In this document: positions 33,901 to 42,609 of the stretch, one piece after another
Layout of the letters: each line of letters begins with the position of its first letter
How positions within the stretch are numbered: position 1 is the stretch's first letter
DNA from: Peptococcaceae bacterium
GTDB lineage: Bacteria > Bacillota > DSM-521 > Neomoorellales > Neomoorellaceae
Assembly: GCA_003509545.1 (NCBI GenBank)
Contig: DOLC01000031.1
Location: 1 to 42,906 of the forward strand
Direction: 5' to 3'
Length of the DNA: 42,906 bases
Translations under genes and position numbers: made by a program
Notes under the pieces: model-generated
Databases searched by the model: none
Told to the model about the DNA's origin: nothing
What the model saw: the letters and a program-made list of their open reading frames with translations, nothing else

Positions 33901-34034
33901 AGAAAGCCTGGCAGGAGCGCGACTACCGGACTATCATAGAAGTGGCCCGCAAGATCCCGGAAAGCGTCCTGCAGGAAGACCCCAAGCTCCTCATGTGGTA
34001 CGACCAGGCGTTAACGAGGGTAGGGGAGGAGTAA
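30930..34034 (+). CDS. pglX: BREX type 3 DNA methyltransferase PglX (PglXI)
   Basis: The 1034-residue protein should methylate adenine in the BREX recognition sequence, marking host DNA. Visible motifs are the SAM-binding FDGFCGTGMTGVAA (about 196-209) and the catalytic DYIFTDPPFGGNLMYSELN (about residue 598). Two Zn-ribbon Cys pairs lie between them (ICPSCASEV about 346, CPHCGARL about 373). The order I then IV with a long insert fits the DUF1156-like PglXI form used by type 3 BREX. A stretch of about 110 residues just before DPPF is encoded by AT-rich DNA unlike its flanks (about 32390-32710) and rich in Ser; it may be a specificity segment. ATG 30930 follows GGAAGGTG. Confidence 0.9.
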   Translation: MTTLFPGCEFRGEKQKQVECVGLTFESEEARRAYFLDRLREGLEELEAKLGGVPFTSADVALERLKSIEKWPMGDEERLKELARRMARAARREPHKDLLQLWKDEVGFPHGEIEDILRLSDPPYYTACPNPFIQDFIRYYGKPYDPDADAYRREPFAADVSEGKNDPIYNAHSYHTKVPHKAIMRYILHYTESGDLVFDGFCGTGMTGVAASLCGDKKAVEALGYRVEEDGTILKPEEEGGKTVWKPFSKLGARRAILNDLSPAATFIAYNYNTPVDVEAFAREARRVLEEVEAECGWMYLTLHNPTEAQVKKALAELDALPKRKKGSPELPWGRINYTVWSDVFICPSCASEVVFWEAAVDKEAGRVREEFPCPHCGARLSKRTMERAWITKFDKALGETIRQAKQVPVLINYTFGRKRFPKKPDAFDLALIEKIESSDIPYWFPTDRMPEGYNTEQPKVSHGITHVHHFYTKRNLWVLGVLHKLSVIKPYAKHGMIFSSVINRSSKMVMTVMSNYLSQIKGHTRGGWAGKPLMGTLYIASISTEVSVLSQLASRFRSIGSLQESKSRSSISFLNQVITTHSSSDYGMQSSSVDYIFTDPPFGGNLMYSELNFLWEAWLKVFTNNKQEAVENQAQGKGLREYQEIMTCCFKEYYRVLKPGRWMTVVFHNSKNSVWNAIQEAIQEAGFVIADVRTLDKKQVTFKQVTSSGAVKVDLVISAYKPNGGLEERFRLKAGTEEGVWEFVRTHLRQLPVPALKGGRLEVLQERMAHMLYDRMVAFHVQHGVLVPLSAAEFYTGLAQRFPERDGMYFLPDQVAEYDKKRLQARELVQLELFVTDEASAIQWLKRELARKPQTFQEIHPQFMQQIGGWQKHEKPLELRELLAQNFLCYEGKGPIPAQIVSWLRCSDKYREKIQALEAAGRLTAAGLETDDAELIAAAKDRWYVPDPNRAADLEKLREKALLKEFEEYRNFAGRRLKVFRLEAVRAGFKKAWQERDYRTIIEVARKIPESVLQEDPKLLMWYDQALTRVGEE

Positions 34035-34065
34035 GCAATCAAATGCTTCGCTGGAGGAAGCGGCT

Positions 34066-36864
34066 TTGAAACCGGGTGACTGGGCATACTTTCAGGACCA
34101 CAACCAGCCCTGCCGCATCCTCGAAACGGAAACGCTCTGGGGCGAGACTTTTTACCGCGTCTGGCTACCCGTTGAGAATACTGTTGTGCGCGTGCGGGCG
34201 GGAGAGCTTGTGCCCATAGAAGAACATGCCCCGCTTCTTAGCGTGCATCACCTGATTTACGTAGCGGCTGCGGCCCGCATCAAAGAGGCTTTAGCGCAAG
34301 GCGCATTGCTTGCCCCTCTGGAGGCTTCCGTGATCCCGCTACCTCACCAGATTTATGCCTTATCCACAGCCGTTTCCGGTGAGCGGGTGCGCTACCTCCT
34401 GGCGGATGAGGTGGGCCTAGGCAAGACCATCGAAGCCGGGCTGATTATGCGGGAGATGAAGCTGCGGGGTCTTGTGCGCCGCACCCTGGTGGTGGCTCCC
34501 AAGGGGTTGGTCAAGCAGTGGGTGAGCGAGATGCGCCTCCATTTTAACGAAGAGTTTCAACTTGTACTGCCGGAAGACCTTGCGGCTTTGCGGCGGATAT
34601 CGAGTGGCAATCCGTGGCGGTACATAACACAGGCCGTGGTGCCGATGGATGCCGTAAAACCAAAAGATGCGCGGCGGGGCTGGAGCACAGCCCAAGTGGC
34701 GGCCTATAACCGCGAGCGGTTCGAGGACCTCGTTTCCGCCGGGTGGGATCTCGTTATTGTAGACGAAGCGCACCGCCTGGGGGGAAGCACGGACCAAGTG
34801 GCGCGCTTTAAGCTCGGGCAGGGCCTGGCGGCGGCAGCGCCCTATCTTCTTCTCCTTTCGGCAACGCCGCACCAGGGGAAAACCGATGCCTTTCACCGTC
34901 TGCTGAGCCTCTTGGACCCGGAAGCCTTCCCGGATCAGGAGAGTATAACGCGGGAGCGTGTTAGCAGGTATGTGATCCGGACGGAAAAGCGCCGGGCCGT
35001 TGATCTGGAAGGGAAACCGCTTTTTAAGCCCAGGCAGACCAGGCTTTTGCCGGTGTCCTGGGAGGAGCGTCACCGGGAACAGCGCCTGCTTTACGAAGCG
35101 GTAACGGAATACGTCCGGCAGGGCTATAATCAAGCGGTAAGGGAAAAGAAAAACTACCTGGGTTTTTTAATGATTTTGATGCAGCGTCTGGTAACCTCCA
35201 GCACTAGGGCCATCCGTACAGCGCTGGAGCGGCGCCTGGAAGTGTTAAGCGCTCCGGCGGAGCACCTTCCCCTTTTCCCGGCACTCACGGCGGAGGAGTG
35301 GGCCGAACTTGATGGCGAAGAGAGGATGGAGTGGCTTTTCGCCTCGCGCCTGCAGGCTCTGAAGAATGAGCGGGCAGAAGTGAAAACACTCCTGGAAGCG
35401 GCGAAGCGAACTGAAGCGGCCGGCCCCGATGCCAAAGCCGAAGCCCTGCTCAGGTTGATCTACCGGTTGCAGCAGGAGGAGGCCGATCCCGAGCTAAAGG
35501 TACTGGTCTTCACGGAATTTGTGCCCACCCAGGAGATGCTGCGGGATTTCCTGCGGGAGCGGGGCTTTTCCGTTGTTTGCCTCAACGGTTCTATGGACCT
35601 GGAGGAACGCCAAAAGGTGCAGGAGGCCTTTGCTCAAGATGCGCAGATCCTCATTTCCAGCGATGCCGGCGGAGAAGGTGTGAACCTCCAGTTCTGCCAC
35701 GTGGTGGTAAACTACGATATTCCCTGGAACCCGATGCGGCTTGAGCAGCGCATTGGCCGGGTAGACCGCATAGGGCAGAAAAAGGTAGTCCGCGCGGTAA
35801 ATTTTGTCCTGGAGGATACGGTGGAGCACCGCGTCCAGGAGGTTCTGGAAGAGAAGCTGGCGGTTATCTTAAAGGAATTTGGCGTGGATAAAACGGCAGA
35901 TGTTCTCGATTCGGCAGAGGCAGAAGAAATTTTTGACAAGCTGTATCTCGAGGCTCTGTTAAACCCCGGGGAACTTGAGGATAAAGTGGCTTCTCTCTTA
36001 GATGTGGTTCGGGAACAGGCCGGGGTGGCGCGGGATAATGTGTTGCTCCTCGGTGGGGAGCAGGCCTTTGAGCTTACCCGGGTCCAACAGCTGATAGACT
36101 ACCGGATTGAACACTGGACGGAAGTTATGACCACGGCTTACTTAAGGGCGCACGGCGGCCGGGCCGATCGGGACGGGCGAGCTTGGAACCTCGTCTGGCC
36201 CGACGGGGAGAATCAGAAAAATGTTATATTTACCACCAAGGATGCTGCGGCCGGGCCATCCGTAAAGCACCTGGGCATAAAGGATCCCCGCCTCAGGCGT
36301 CTTATGACGCAGCTGCCGCCCTTTCTTCCCGGACAGCCGACGCCGATACTTTGGCTTCCGGATCTGCCGGAAGAGGTGCGGGGCTTCTGGTCCCTCTGGA
36401 AAATAGCTATTTACGCCATCGACCGGTCATGGCGCCGACAGCGGGTGATACCCCTTTTCCTGCATGATGATGGGCGGTGCCTTTTGCCCACGGCGCGGTA
36501 CATCTGGGAACAGCTGCTTTCCGGCGCGGTGGGTGAGCTGCGGGGCTACCTCAAAGGTTCCGAGGCCATTGGCGCGTACGAACTCCTCCGGGAGGCCGTA
36601 GAAAAGCAGGGACGGGCGGTTTACGAAGAGTTGGTCAGGGCACACCGGGAATTCTTGAACCGTGAAAGGGAGAAAGGCACGTATGCCTTTGCCTCCAGGC
36701 GAAAGGCGATGATGCGGCTTGGGTTGCCCGCAGTGCGGGCTTACCGGCTGGCCAAATTGGAAGAGGAGGAAAAGGAGTGGCGCGATCAACTTGAAAAGAA
36801 AGCCGAAGTGGTGCCGGAAGTAGTACCCCTCCTTGTGGTTCGCGTCAGGGGAGGGTCGAGGTAG
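34066..36864 (+). CDS. brxHII: BREX type 3 SNF2-family helicase (BrxHII)
   Basis: TTG 34066 follows GGAGGAAG and gives 932 residues. It is a SNF2/HepA-like SF2 ATPase: LLADEVGLGKTIEAGLIM (Walker A, about 113), VIVDEAHRLGG (DEAH box, about 231), LLLSATPHQGK (motif III). The C-terminal lobe has VLVFTEFVPTQEM, ISSDAGGEGVNLQF and the arginine finger motif QRIGRVDRIGQKK (about 560). The rest is helical and charged. Similar helicases occur in DISARM and type 5 BREX, but brxF, the PglXI-type methylase and downstream pglZ fix type 3. The gene ends within the pglZ start (TAGTG overlap). Confidence 0.9.
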   Translation: MKPGDWAYFQDHNQPCRILETETLWGETFYRVWLPVENTVVRVRAGELVPIEEHAPLLSVHHLIYVAAAARIKEALAQGALLAPLEASVIPLPHQIYALSTAVSGERVRYLLADEVGLGKTIEAGLIMREMKLRGLVRRTLVVAPKGLVKQWVSEMRLHFNEEFQLVLPEDLAALRRISSGNPWRYITQAVVPMDAVKPKDARRGWSTAQVAAYNRERFEDLVSAGWDLVIVDEAHRLGGSTDQVARFKLGQGLAAAAPYLLLLSATPHQGKTDAFHRLLSLLDPEAFPDQESITRERVSRYVIRTEKRRAVDLEGKPLFKPRQTRLLPVSWEERHREQRLLYEAVTEYVRQGYNQAVREKKNYLGFLMILMQRLVTSSTRAIRTALERRLEVLSAPAEHLPLFPALTAEEWAELDGEERMEWLFASRLQALKNERAEVKTLLEAAKRTEAAGPDAKAEALLRLIYRLQQEEADPELKVLVFTEFVPTQEMLRDFLRERGFSVVCLNGSMDLEERQKVQEAFAQDAQILISSDAGGEGVNLQFCHVVVNYDIPWNPMRLEQRIGRVDRIGQKKVVRAVNFVLEDTVEHRVQEVLEEKLAVILKEFGVDKTADVLDSAEAEEIFDKLYLEALLNPGELEDKVASLLDVVREQAGVARDNVLLLGGEQAFELTRVQQLIDYRIEHWTEVMTTAYLRAHGGRADRDGRAWNLVWPDGENQKNVIFTTKDAAAGPSVKHLGIKDPRLRRLMTQLPPFLPGQPTPILWLPDLPEEVRGFWSLWKIAIYAIDRSWRRQRVIPLFLHDDGRCLLPTARYIWEQLLSGAVGELRGYLKGSEAIGAYELLREAVEKQGRAVYEELVRAHREFLNREREKGTYAFASRRKAMMRLGLPAVRAYRLAKLEEEEKEWRDQLEKKAEVVPEVVPLLVVRVRGGSR

Positions 36865-38879
36865 TGGGTGGTTGGCGCGATACGCTCTTAAAGGAGTTCA
36901 CGCCGGGCGTGGCTCGGTTAACCCTGGTGGCCGACCCGGACGGATTGCTGATGGAAGAAGGGATTCTTCAAGTCTTGAGCGAGCGGGGTTTTGAGGTCCT
37001 CCCTTTCGATGATCCGGTATCCTTCCGGTTTGTATATGAGTCCAAGTACAAGCCCCGGTGGGAGCGGGGAGAACTTACGGGGCTGGTGGTAGTTATCCAG
37101 GCGCCGGACCTCCGCCGCCTTCCTTACGACCTGTGGCAAGCGGGAAGAAAACTTTCCTTCAGCCTGGCCGATATCTTTCCCCGCTTAAGCTATCCGGTAG
37201 TGGCGGAGCTGGACCGCGGTGAGCTTGACGCTTTGTATAACGCCTGCGGAAAGTATTGCTCGGAGAGCCTAGGTGTGGGCGCCACGAAAGACTTCATCCT
37301 GCGCTACGTATTTGGGATTGCACCGGAATTAATTAGAGAGCCGGAAGATCTTTTACGTGTTCTTCTCCGGCGGCACTACCGGGGACAGCGCGTGCCGCGG
37401 ATTCTCGACGAGCGGTTTATCCAGGTGTTGCGAAGTGAAGGGCGATTTAACGACTGGCCGCTGGAGGAAATTTTGCCTTGCCGCGAGGCCTTTTTCGGCT
37501 TTTTGCAGGAGAGGTGGCGGATTTTCCTCGACCGCCTTGCGCGCGCTAATGGTGATGACCGGATTGGCGAGCCTGAGGTGGCCTATGGGCTCCGGTATGC
37601 CGGGCCTTTATACATACCTTTCGACCACGACGACGTGAGACCTTACGTTGATACTCTTTTCGTTGAGGGCCACCTCGCTCCTATTTCCCACCCCGAGGCA
37701 TATCGGCTTAGCGACCGGTGGGTCGCGGTTGGCCTTAAGAAAGACCCGGTGGCGGATTGGCGGTACCGGTTCGTCAATCTCGTGACCCTAATTGAAAACA
37801 GCCTGCCGCAAGACAACGCGCGGTATCAGGAGTGGCTGGCCTTTGCTCGCCGCTGGGCGGAACTTGTTATATTGCGTTTCGAGGAGAGTGCTGCGGAGAT
37901 CCCGGTCGAGGTCAGGGAAAAATACGAAGTCCTTTGTCATCGGGTGGATAACACCTTTTTAAAGTGGGTGCAGCAGCGGTACGGCGCTCTCCATAGCCAG
38001 CCGGCCATACCCCCCGTGATGCTTCACCACATTCCTCGTTATCTTGTGCACCTTCGGGAGAAAGAAGCGCATAAGAAAATCGCCCTCATTGTGATGGACG
38101 GGCTTGCCTTTGACCAGTGGCTGGTTATGCTGGAGGTGTTTTCTGAGCGGTGGCCGCAGTTCCGGTTCCACGAGCACGCGGTTTTCGCCTGGATTCCTAC
38201 GTTGACCCCGGTTTCCCGCCAGGCGGTATTTGCAGGAAAACCGCCGCTGTTTTTCCCGGGTAATCTTAACGCTACAGACAGGGAGCCGCTGTTATGGGGC
38301 CGCTTCTGGTCTGATCAGGGCCTGGGGAAAGACGAGGTGGTTTACATCAATATAGTGGGGAACGGTGATCTGGATAAAGTAGCCGAAAGCATCTCTTACC
38401 CCAAAGTTAGCGTTGTTGGATTGGTGGTACGTAAGATCGATGAGATCATGCACGGCATGAAACTCGGTACCGCGGGGATGCACAACCAGGTACGGCAGTG
38501 GACCAAAACGGGTAGTCTTCGCAGCTTGCTAGAGCTCCTCCTAAAAGAAGGATTTATGGTGTATTTGACGTCGGATCACGGTAACCTTGAGGCATACGGG
38601 TGCGGCCTGCCGGCCGAAGGGGCCCTTGCCGATCACCGCGGCTACCGGGCAAGGATTTATTCTACGGCCGTTCTCAGGAAGCGGATTAAAGAAAAATTCC
38701 CTGTCGCCATCGAGTGGGCTCCCAACGGGCTTCCCGATGATTATTTGCCTCTTCTGGCGGGGGGGCGCTCAGCCTTTCTTAACAAAGGGGAGAAAGCCGT
38801 TTGCCACGGCGGCATCTCCCTGGAAGAAGTCATCGTTCCTTTTATCTATGTGGAGCGAATTAAAGGGAGGGCCTTATGA
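36864..38879 (+). CDS. pglZ: BREX phosphatase-like protein PglZ
   Basis: GTG 36864 shares one base with the brxH stop, so translation is coupled; the product is 671 residues. The C-terminal half (from about 405) is an alkaline-phosphatase-superfamily PglZ domain: KIALIVMDGLAFDQW (metal Asp), IPTLTPVSRQAVFAGK, YLTSDHGNLEAYG (Asp-His metal pair, about 569) and the closing VCHGGISLEEVIVPFIYV, very typical of PglZ. The N-terminal half is helical and not assigned. PglZ is the one protein common to all BREX types and is needed for phage exclusion; its substrate is unknown. The brxA start overlaps its stop by four bases. Confidence 0.93.
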   Translation: MGGWRDTLLKEFTPGVARLTLVADPDGLLMEEGILQVLSERGFEVLPFDDPVSFRFVYESKYKPRWERGELTGLVVVIQAPDLRRLPYDLWQAGRKLSFSLADIFPRLSYPVVAELDRGELDALYNACGKYCSESLGVGATKDFILRYVFGIAPELIREPEDLLRVLLRRHYRGQRVPRILDERFIQVLRSEGRFNDWPLEEILPCREAFFGFLQERWRIFLDRLARANGDDRIGEPEVAYGLRYAGPLYIPFDHDDVRPYVDTLFVEGHLAPISHPEAYRLSDRWVAVGLKKDPVADWRYRFVNLVTLIENSLPQDNARYQEWLAFARRWAELVILRFEESAAEIPVEVREKYEVLCHRVDNTFLKWVQQRYGALHSQPAIPPVMLHHIPRYLVHLREKEAHKKIALIVMDGLAFDQWLVMLEVFSERWPQFRFHEHAVFAWIPTLTPVSRQAVFAGKPPLFFPGNLNATDREPLLWGRFWSDQGLGKDEVVYINIVGNGDLDKVAESISYPKVSVVGLVVRKIDEIMHGMKLGTAGMHNQVRQWTKTGSLRSLLELLLKEGFMVYLTSDHGNLEAYGCGLPAEGALADHRGYRARIYSTAVLRKRIKEKFPVAIEWAPNGLPDDYLPLLAGGRSAFLNKGEKAVCHGGISLEEVIVPFIYVERIKGRAL

Positions 38880-39622
38880 ACAGAAAGATGCAAGTGGGAT
38901 TTAGCCAGCGGATACAGCTTGAATGGCTTGACTACACAGTGGACCTCGTGCTGGCAGGTTACTCAAGAGCGGAAATTGAGAAGGCTCTGCAGGAGCTCTT
39001 AAAAGACCGGCTCTCAAGAGGGAGAACCGCGCAAAGCCGCGGCAACCGTGAAAAAGCAATTACAATCCTCTTAAAAATCTGGGCCTCGCCGCCGACACAC
39101 GTTAGAGAGCTTCGTGATGACGGACTAGAACTGCTGCGGGTAATTCCCAGGGAGCAGCATCTGCCTGTGCATTGGGGAATGACCATGGCAGTTTATCCTT
39201 TTTTTGCGGTTGTGGCCGAAATTGTGGGGAGGCTTTTGCGCCTGCAGGATGCGGTTTCTCAGGCTGAGGTTCAAAGGCGGCTGCGCGAGCAGTTTGGCGA
39301 AAGGGAAACGGTAGCCCGGGCGGCAAGGCGTGTCATGCGTTGTTTTATTGATTGGGGAGTCCTTCAGGAAACGTCGCGCAAGGGCGTTTACCAGGCGGCA
39401 CCCGCACAAAAAATTGAAAGTGAAAATCTAGCCGCCTGGCTGATCGAAGCGGCGCTCGTGGCCAGCGGTTCAGACGCTCGTCCTTTAGCACAACTTGTCT
39501 CATCGCCGGTGCTCTTCCCTTTTTCCTTGGGAGGGGTTACACCTTACGCTCTTGAAACTAACGGCAGACTTTATGTTTACCGGGAGGGGTTGAACAAGGA
39601 TGTGGTGATGTTTCGGGGGTGA
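38876..39622 (+). CDS. brxA: BREX type 3 last gene, BrxA-like
   Basis: The 248-residue protein starts in an ATGA overlap with pglZ. It is mostly helical and basic, without signal or membrane segments: EWLDYTVDLVLAGYSRAEIE, a central LPVHWGMTMAVYPFFAVVA stretch, then a winged-helix-like AEVQRRLREQFGERETVARA with RRVMRCFIDWGVLQ. In type 3 BREX the gene after pglZ is brxA, a small NusB-like, probably DNA-binding protein, and I assign it mainly by position and general size. Direct similarity to the better-known DUF1819 BrxA of type 1 is weak by eye. It closes the operon; 12 bases of AAAAAGCTTTTT palindrome follow the stop. Confidence 0.75.
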   Translation: MNRKMQVGFSQRIQLEWLDYTVDLVLAGYSRAEIEKALQELLKDRLSRGRTAQSRGNREKAITILLKIWASPPTHVRELRDDGLELLRVIPREQHLPVHWGMTMAVYPFFAVVAEIVGRLLRLQDAVSQAEVQRRLREQFGERETVARAARRVMRCFIDWGVLQETSRKGVYQAAPAQKIESENLAAWLIEAALVASGSDARPLAQLVSSPVLFPFSLGGVTPYALETNGRLYVYREGLNKDVVMFRG

Positions 39623-39711
39623 TAAAAAGCTTTTTTAATGATTCGACAAATCAAGCCGAATTCCTCCAGAATCAACCACAGACAAAAAATATTTCTTTCT
39701 AGCGATTTCTT

Positions 39712-40068
39712 TTACAAGATGGTGCGTGCTTTTACCTCGGGATGAGCTTTAGGCTGGTTTAGGGGGAGGCCATCAAGCAACCAGCGCAGCTCCCGGCGGC
39801 TTATGGTGATAGTGGAAGAAGTAGCATCTTGAGGCCAGAGAAATTTGCCCTTCTCCAGCTGGCGGTAATAAAGCCAGAACCCGTTGTGCTCCCAGTGGAG
39901 GATCTTCAGTTTGTCCCTCTTACGGTTGCAGAAGACAAAGAGGCAGGAAGAAAAAGGGTCTAATTCGAAACCTTCCTTGACCAGCACTGCCAGGCCGTCA
40001 ATGGATTTGCGCAAGTCTGTGGCGCCGCAGGCGAGGTAAACCCGGTCAATACCCACTTCGTTTAGCAT
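39712..40068 (-). CDS. tnpB: IS66 accessory protein TnpB (Orf2)
   Basis: The 118-residue protein shows the full IS66 Orf2 signature: VYLACGATDLRKSIDGLA, SSCLFVFCNRKRDKLKILHWEHNGFWLYYRQLEKGKF and RRELRWLLDGL. It is complete and its start overlaps the tnpA stop. Its function is accessory to transposition and still unclear. With tnpC absent it cannot mobilise this copy on its own. Confidence 0.95.
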   Translation of the reverse strand: MLNEVGIDRVYLACGATDLRKSIDGLAVLVKEGFELDPFSSCLFVFCNRKRDKLKILHWEHNGFWLYYRQLEKGKFLWPQDATSSTITISRRELRWLLDGLPLNQPKAHPEVKARTIL

Positions 40069-40382
40069 AATGCCATCAGCACCTGTACTACCTGGGTGAG
40101 TAAGGCCGGGTCAAAGCCGGGTCTTACCTCGATGCTGGCCGGTCCTATTTTGACCACTAGAGCTTGCTTTGGGGAACCTTCCTCGCTTATTTCTACCGGT
40201 AGCCACCGGTTAGAACTTTCCGGAGGAGCTGGGGTCTGGTTCTTAAGCTTCCGCAGCCAGTACCATAACTGCCTGGGGCTAATGCCTTTATGTAAGGCGC
40301 ACCATTCTTTAACGCTTTGCCCGCTCGCTTGGTATTCAGCTATGCGAGCTTCCCATAGTTTTTGTAATTCGGCTCTGGTCAT
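40062..40382 (-). CDS. tnpA: IS66 accessory protein TnpA (Orf1)
   Basis: The 106-residue protein has a helix-turn-helix N-terminus (WEARIAEYQASGQSVKEWCA, then PRQLWYWLRKLK), typical of IS66/IS3-like TnpA proteins. A variable linker and the end segment FDPALLTQVVQVLMAL follow. GAGGAGG lies upstream of ATG 40382. It probably binds the element ends. It overlaps tnpB by seven bases, the usual IS66 coupling. Confidence 0.9.
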   Translation of the reverse strand: MTRAELQKLWEARIAEYQASGQSVKEWCALHKGISPRQLWYWLRKLKNQTPAPPESSNRWLPVEISEEGSPKQALVVKIGPASIEVRPGFDPALLTQVVQVLMALC

Positions 40383-40487
40383 AGGGGGAAATCCTCCTCA
40401 GTTCGTTTTCTGAGGAAGATTATCCCTTAAACTCGAGCCCTGTGCCAAGGTGGGTTGTATTTGACGCTTACGCTGTAGTACCAAATT

Positions 40488-40507
40488 AAGTTAGCCATGA
40501 CTAACTT
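40488..40507. repeat. Small inverted repeat outside the IS66 end
   Basis: AAGTTAG and CTAACTT, six bases apart, form a short palindrome just outside the IS66 terminus. A second perfect palindrome, GCAAAAATTTTTGC, lies at 40551-40564, close to the yibE stop. Neither has a GC-rich stem plus T-run on the right strand, so I do not call a terminator. Confidence 0.45.
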
Positions 40508-40582
40508 TGTTATATATCATCAATAAGGGGCCGGCTCTCGTCAAGAGCAGGCAAAAATTTTTGCGAAAAATATTCGGGGCAA

Positions 40583-41734
40583 TTATCGGCCAACCGGGCC
40601 CCGCGGCGCCCCACTCATCAGCACGGCGGCCGCCAAAGCGGTCAGCGGCACGCACAGAATCAGGCCGATGCTGCCCGCCAGCGCCCGCACGACCTCGGTG
40701 GCCATCAGGTCAAGGTTGATGATTTTCAGGAAAGGCGTATCGTAGGCCATGAATACTAATAGTAGCGGAATGGAAGCACCGGTGTAAGCCAGGATCAGCG
40801 TGTTGGCCATCGTTCCCATGATGTCCCGACCAACGTTCATGCCGGCCCGCCACAGGTTTAACGGACTGACAGATGGATTAGCCCTTTTGACCTCTTCCAT
40901 GGCCGAGGCCACCGACATCCCCACGTCCATCACCGCTCCAAGCGCGCCGATGATGATGCCGGCAAACAAAAGACCCCGAAAATCAAACTCTGTGTCCTGC
41001 GGAATGTAAAGCAAGAAGGCCGTTTCCTCGCTACCGAAACCAGTCAGCCGAGCACCCATGCCTACCAAAAAGGCAATCGTCCCGGCCACCACCACCCCGC
41101 CCACGGTACCGATGGTGGCGGCCAGGGTCTTTACGCCCAGGCCACCGATCACGGCAAACGTCACCGCCACTACCCCAGCCGAAACAAGCACCGCCAGGAT
41201 AATCGGGTTATGGCCCTGCAGTAAAAGGGGCAGCATAACGCCCACGATGGCCAGGCCGATAATCCCCACGGTGACCACCGCCTTGAAACCTTTCCATCCG
41301 CCGATCACCACCATGGCCAGGACAAAGCCGGCGACCAGGTAAACCAGATGCTGATCCCGGGCGTAGTCGATCAGGTAAGCGTTGACGAGCCTGTCGCCGG
41401 ACACCTCGGCCCAAACCAGAACCAGGTCACCCGCTTCGATCTGCAGATCGTAGGCGGGGTGCCCGGTGTGAGCATTTTCCATTACCAGGGTCTGTCCGGC
41501 AAACGGTCCTCTCACGACCTTGACGGTCAGCAACTGCCGTTCCAGGGAAAAACCGGGGGCCAACGTCTCTTCGGCTGCCAACGGCTCCACGGATAGTACC
41601 CGAGCCCGGAACATGCTGCCGTCGGCCTCTCCGACTCCGGCCTGCGCCGCGTCGGCAGCCGTCAAGACGCCAACCAACAGAATTACCGTCAGCACCACCG
41701 GGGTTAAAGCTCTGCGCATCCCCGGCCAAAACAT
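40583..41734 (-). CDS. YibE/F family membrane protein
   Basis: ATG 41734, seven bases after GAGGAGG, gives 383 residues; an in-frame start ten codons earlier lacks a site. A signal peptide or first membrane segment (ALTPVVLTVILLVGVLTAADA) is followed by an extracytoplasmic beta-rich domain of about 100 residues (RQLLTVKVVRGPFAGQTLVM). Seven or so membrane segments come next, including VYLVAGFVLAMVVIGGWKG, the AGIIIGALGAVMDVGMSVAS stretch and GTMANTLILAYTGASIPLLL. The last two blocks are diagnostic of YibE/F proteins. The family function is unknown, though transport has been suggested. It stands alone, flanked by IS remnants, and looks intact. Confidence 0.92.
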   Translation of the reverse strand: MFWPGMRRALTPVVLTVILLVGVLTAADAAQAGVGEADGSMFRARVLSVEPLAAEETLAPGFSLERQLLTVKVVRGPFAGQTLVMENAHTGHPAYDLQIEAGDLVLVWAEVSGDRLVNAYLIDYARDQHLVYLVAGFVLAMVVIGGWKGFKAVVTVGIIGLAIVGVMLPLLLQGHNPIILAVLVSAGVVAVTFAVIGGLGVKTLAATIGTVGGVVVAGTIAFLVGMGARLTGFGSEETAFLLYIPQDTEFDFRGLLFAGIIIGALGAVMDVGMSVASAMEEVKRANPSVSPLNLWRAGMNVGRDIMGTMANTLILAYTGASIPLLLVFMAYDTPFLKIINLDLMATEVVRALAGSIGLILCVPLTALAAAVLMSGAPRGPVGR

Positions 41735-41783
41735 CCGCCTCACCTCCTCAGCTCCGTAGTACAAACCCCCAAAGGGGGGTAAT

Positions 41784-42602
41784 TCATCCTATATTCGCTA
41801 ACTTTCCGTCACTTCCTGCCATCCCTCGGATTTTCACCTCCCTCTGCCGTTTTTCTGTGTTAGCCTTCCACTCCCGATACTCTGCCATATCAAAGTAGCG
41901 TTTTCCTGTGGTCCACACTTCGTCGATCTCTACAAGCACCGCTCCGATCAGCCTCATGGCCGACTCCTCGTTAGGGAAGTTTCGGATCACCCGCTCTCGC
42001 CGGCGGATCTCCTGGTTGAGCCGCTCGACTCCATTGGTGGTGCGCAGCCGCTTCCGTTAGCGCCCTGGTAGGGCCATCACCGCCGTTGCGTCCTCGAAAC
42101 CGGCCTCAAGCCTCTCTACCGCCTTGGGCGCCACCGCCTCAAACTCTTGTACCACCTCCTTAAGAAGCCGCCTGGCCGTATCTAAATCCGGTGCGTCAAA
42201 AATGTGTCTCAGGCGAGCATGGAGCTTCCGCTGCAGCGACTTGGGACACACTTCCAAAATGTTACGGACGAAATGTGTCTGGCACCGCCGCCAGCTCGCT
42301 CCTTGAAAGTGGGTCATAATGGCGTTTACTAGCCCCCTATGGTCGTCTGAAACCACTAGGTCAACGCCCTTTAACCCATGCCTCTTTAACCAGCCAAAGT
42401 ATTCCGACCAGCTGGCCTCACATTCGCTGTCCCCAATCATTAGCCCTAAAATTTCCCGGTAACCGTCCCGGTTGACCCCAGCAGCTATGAGCACACTCTG
42501 GATCCGCACCTGGCCACCTTTCCGCCCCTCAATAAATAGACCCTGGCCGTCCTTTCGTATCCTCATGCCCAAAGGCAGAAATATCCATTCGCCGACAACC
42601 AT
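41784..42602 (-). pseudogene. IS256-family transposase, truncated and with an in-frame stop
   Basis: The minus strand carries IS256 (Transposase_mut) sequence: QSVLIAAGVNRDGYREILGL, DSECEASWSEYFGWLKRHGL, DLVVSDDHRGL (a catalytic Asp) and WRRCQTHFVRNIL. A TAA at 42057-42059 follows, and the same frame then continues with RKRLRTTNGVERLNQEIRRR (expected after a Tyr codon) to a normal end at 41784. So a Tyr codon of the YRKRLRTTN motif became a stop. The first 150 or so residues are also missing, including the first catalytic Asp region. The copy is dead; no inverted ends are recognised. Confidence 0.9.
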
Positions 42603-42609
42603 CGGAACA

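Larger units (their letters stand above)
39712..40471 (-). mobile_element. IS66-family remnant (tnpA, tnpB, one terminal repeat; tnpC missing)
   Basis: The element reads leftward. Its right end is at 40471: on the minus strand it begins GTAAGCGTCAAATACAACCC, the IS66-type GTAAGCG terminus. tnpA and tnpB follow, but where tnpC (about 500 residues) should start the sequence runs into the brxA 3' region, and no second terminal repeat is seen between 39623 and 39711. It is therefore a truncated, non-autonomous remnant abutting the end of the BREX operon. Confidence 0.82.

Noticed and set aside
34066..36864. SNF2 helicase plus methylase suggests DISARM.
   Set aside because: brxF, brxC and pglZ flank them in type 3 BREX order, and no DrmB/DUF1998-type gene is present.
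39624..39635. AAAAAGCTTTTT palindrome after brxA as a terminator.
   Set aside because: The stem is nearly all A-T and would not form a stable intrinsic terminator.
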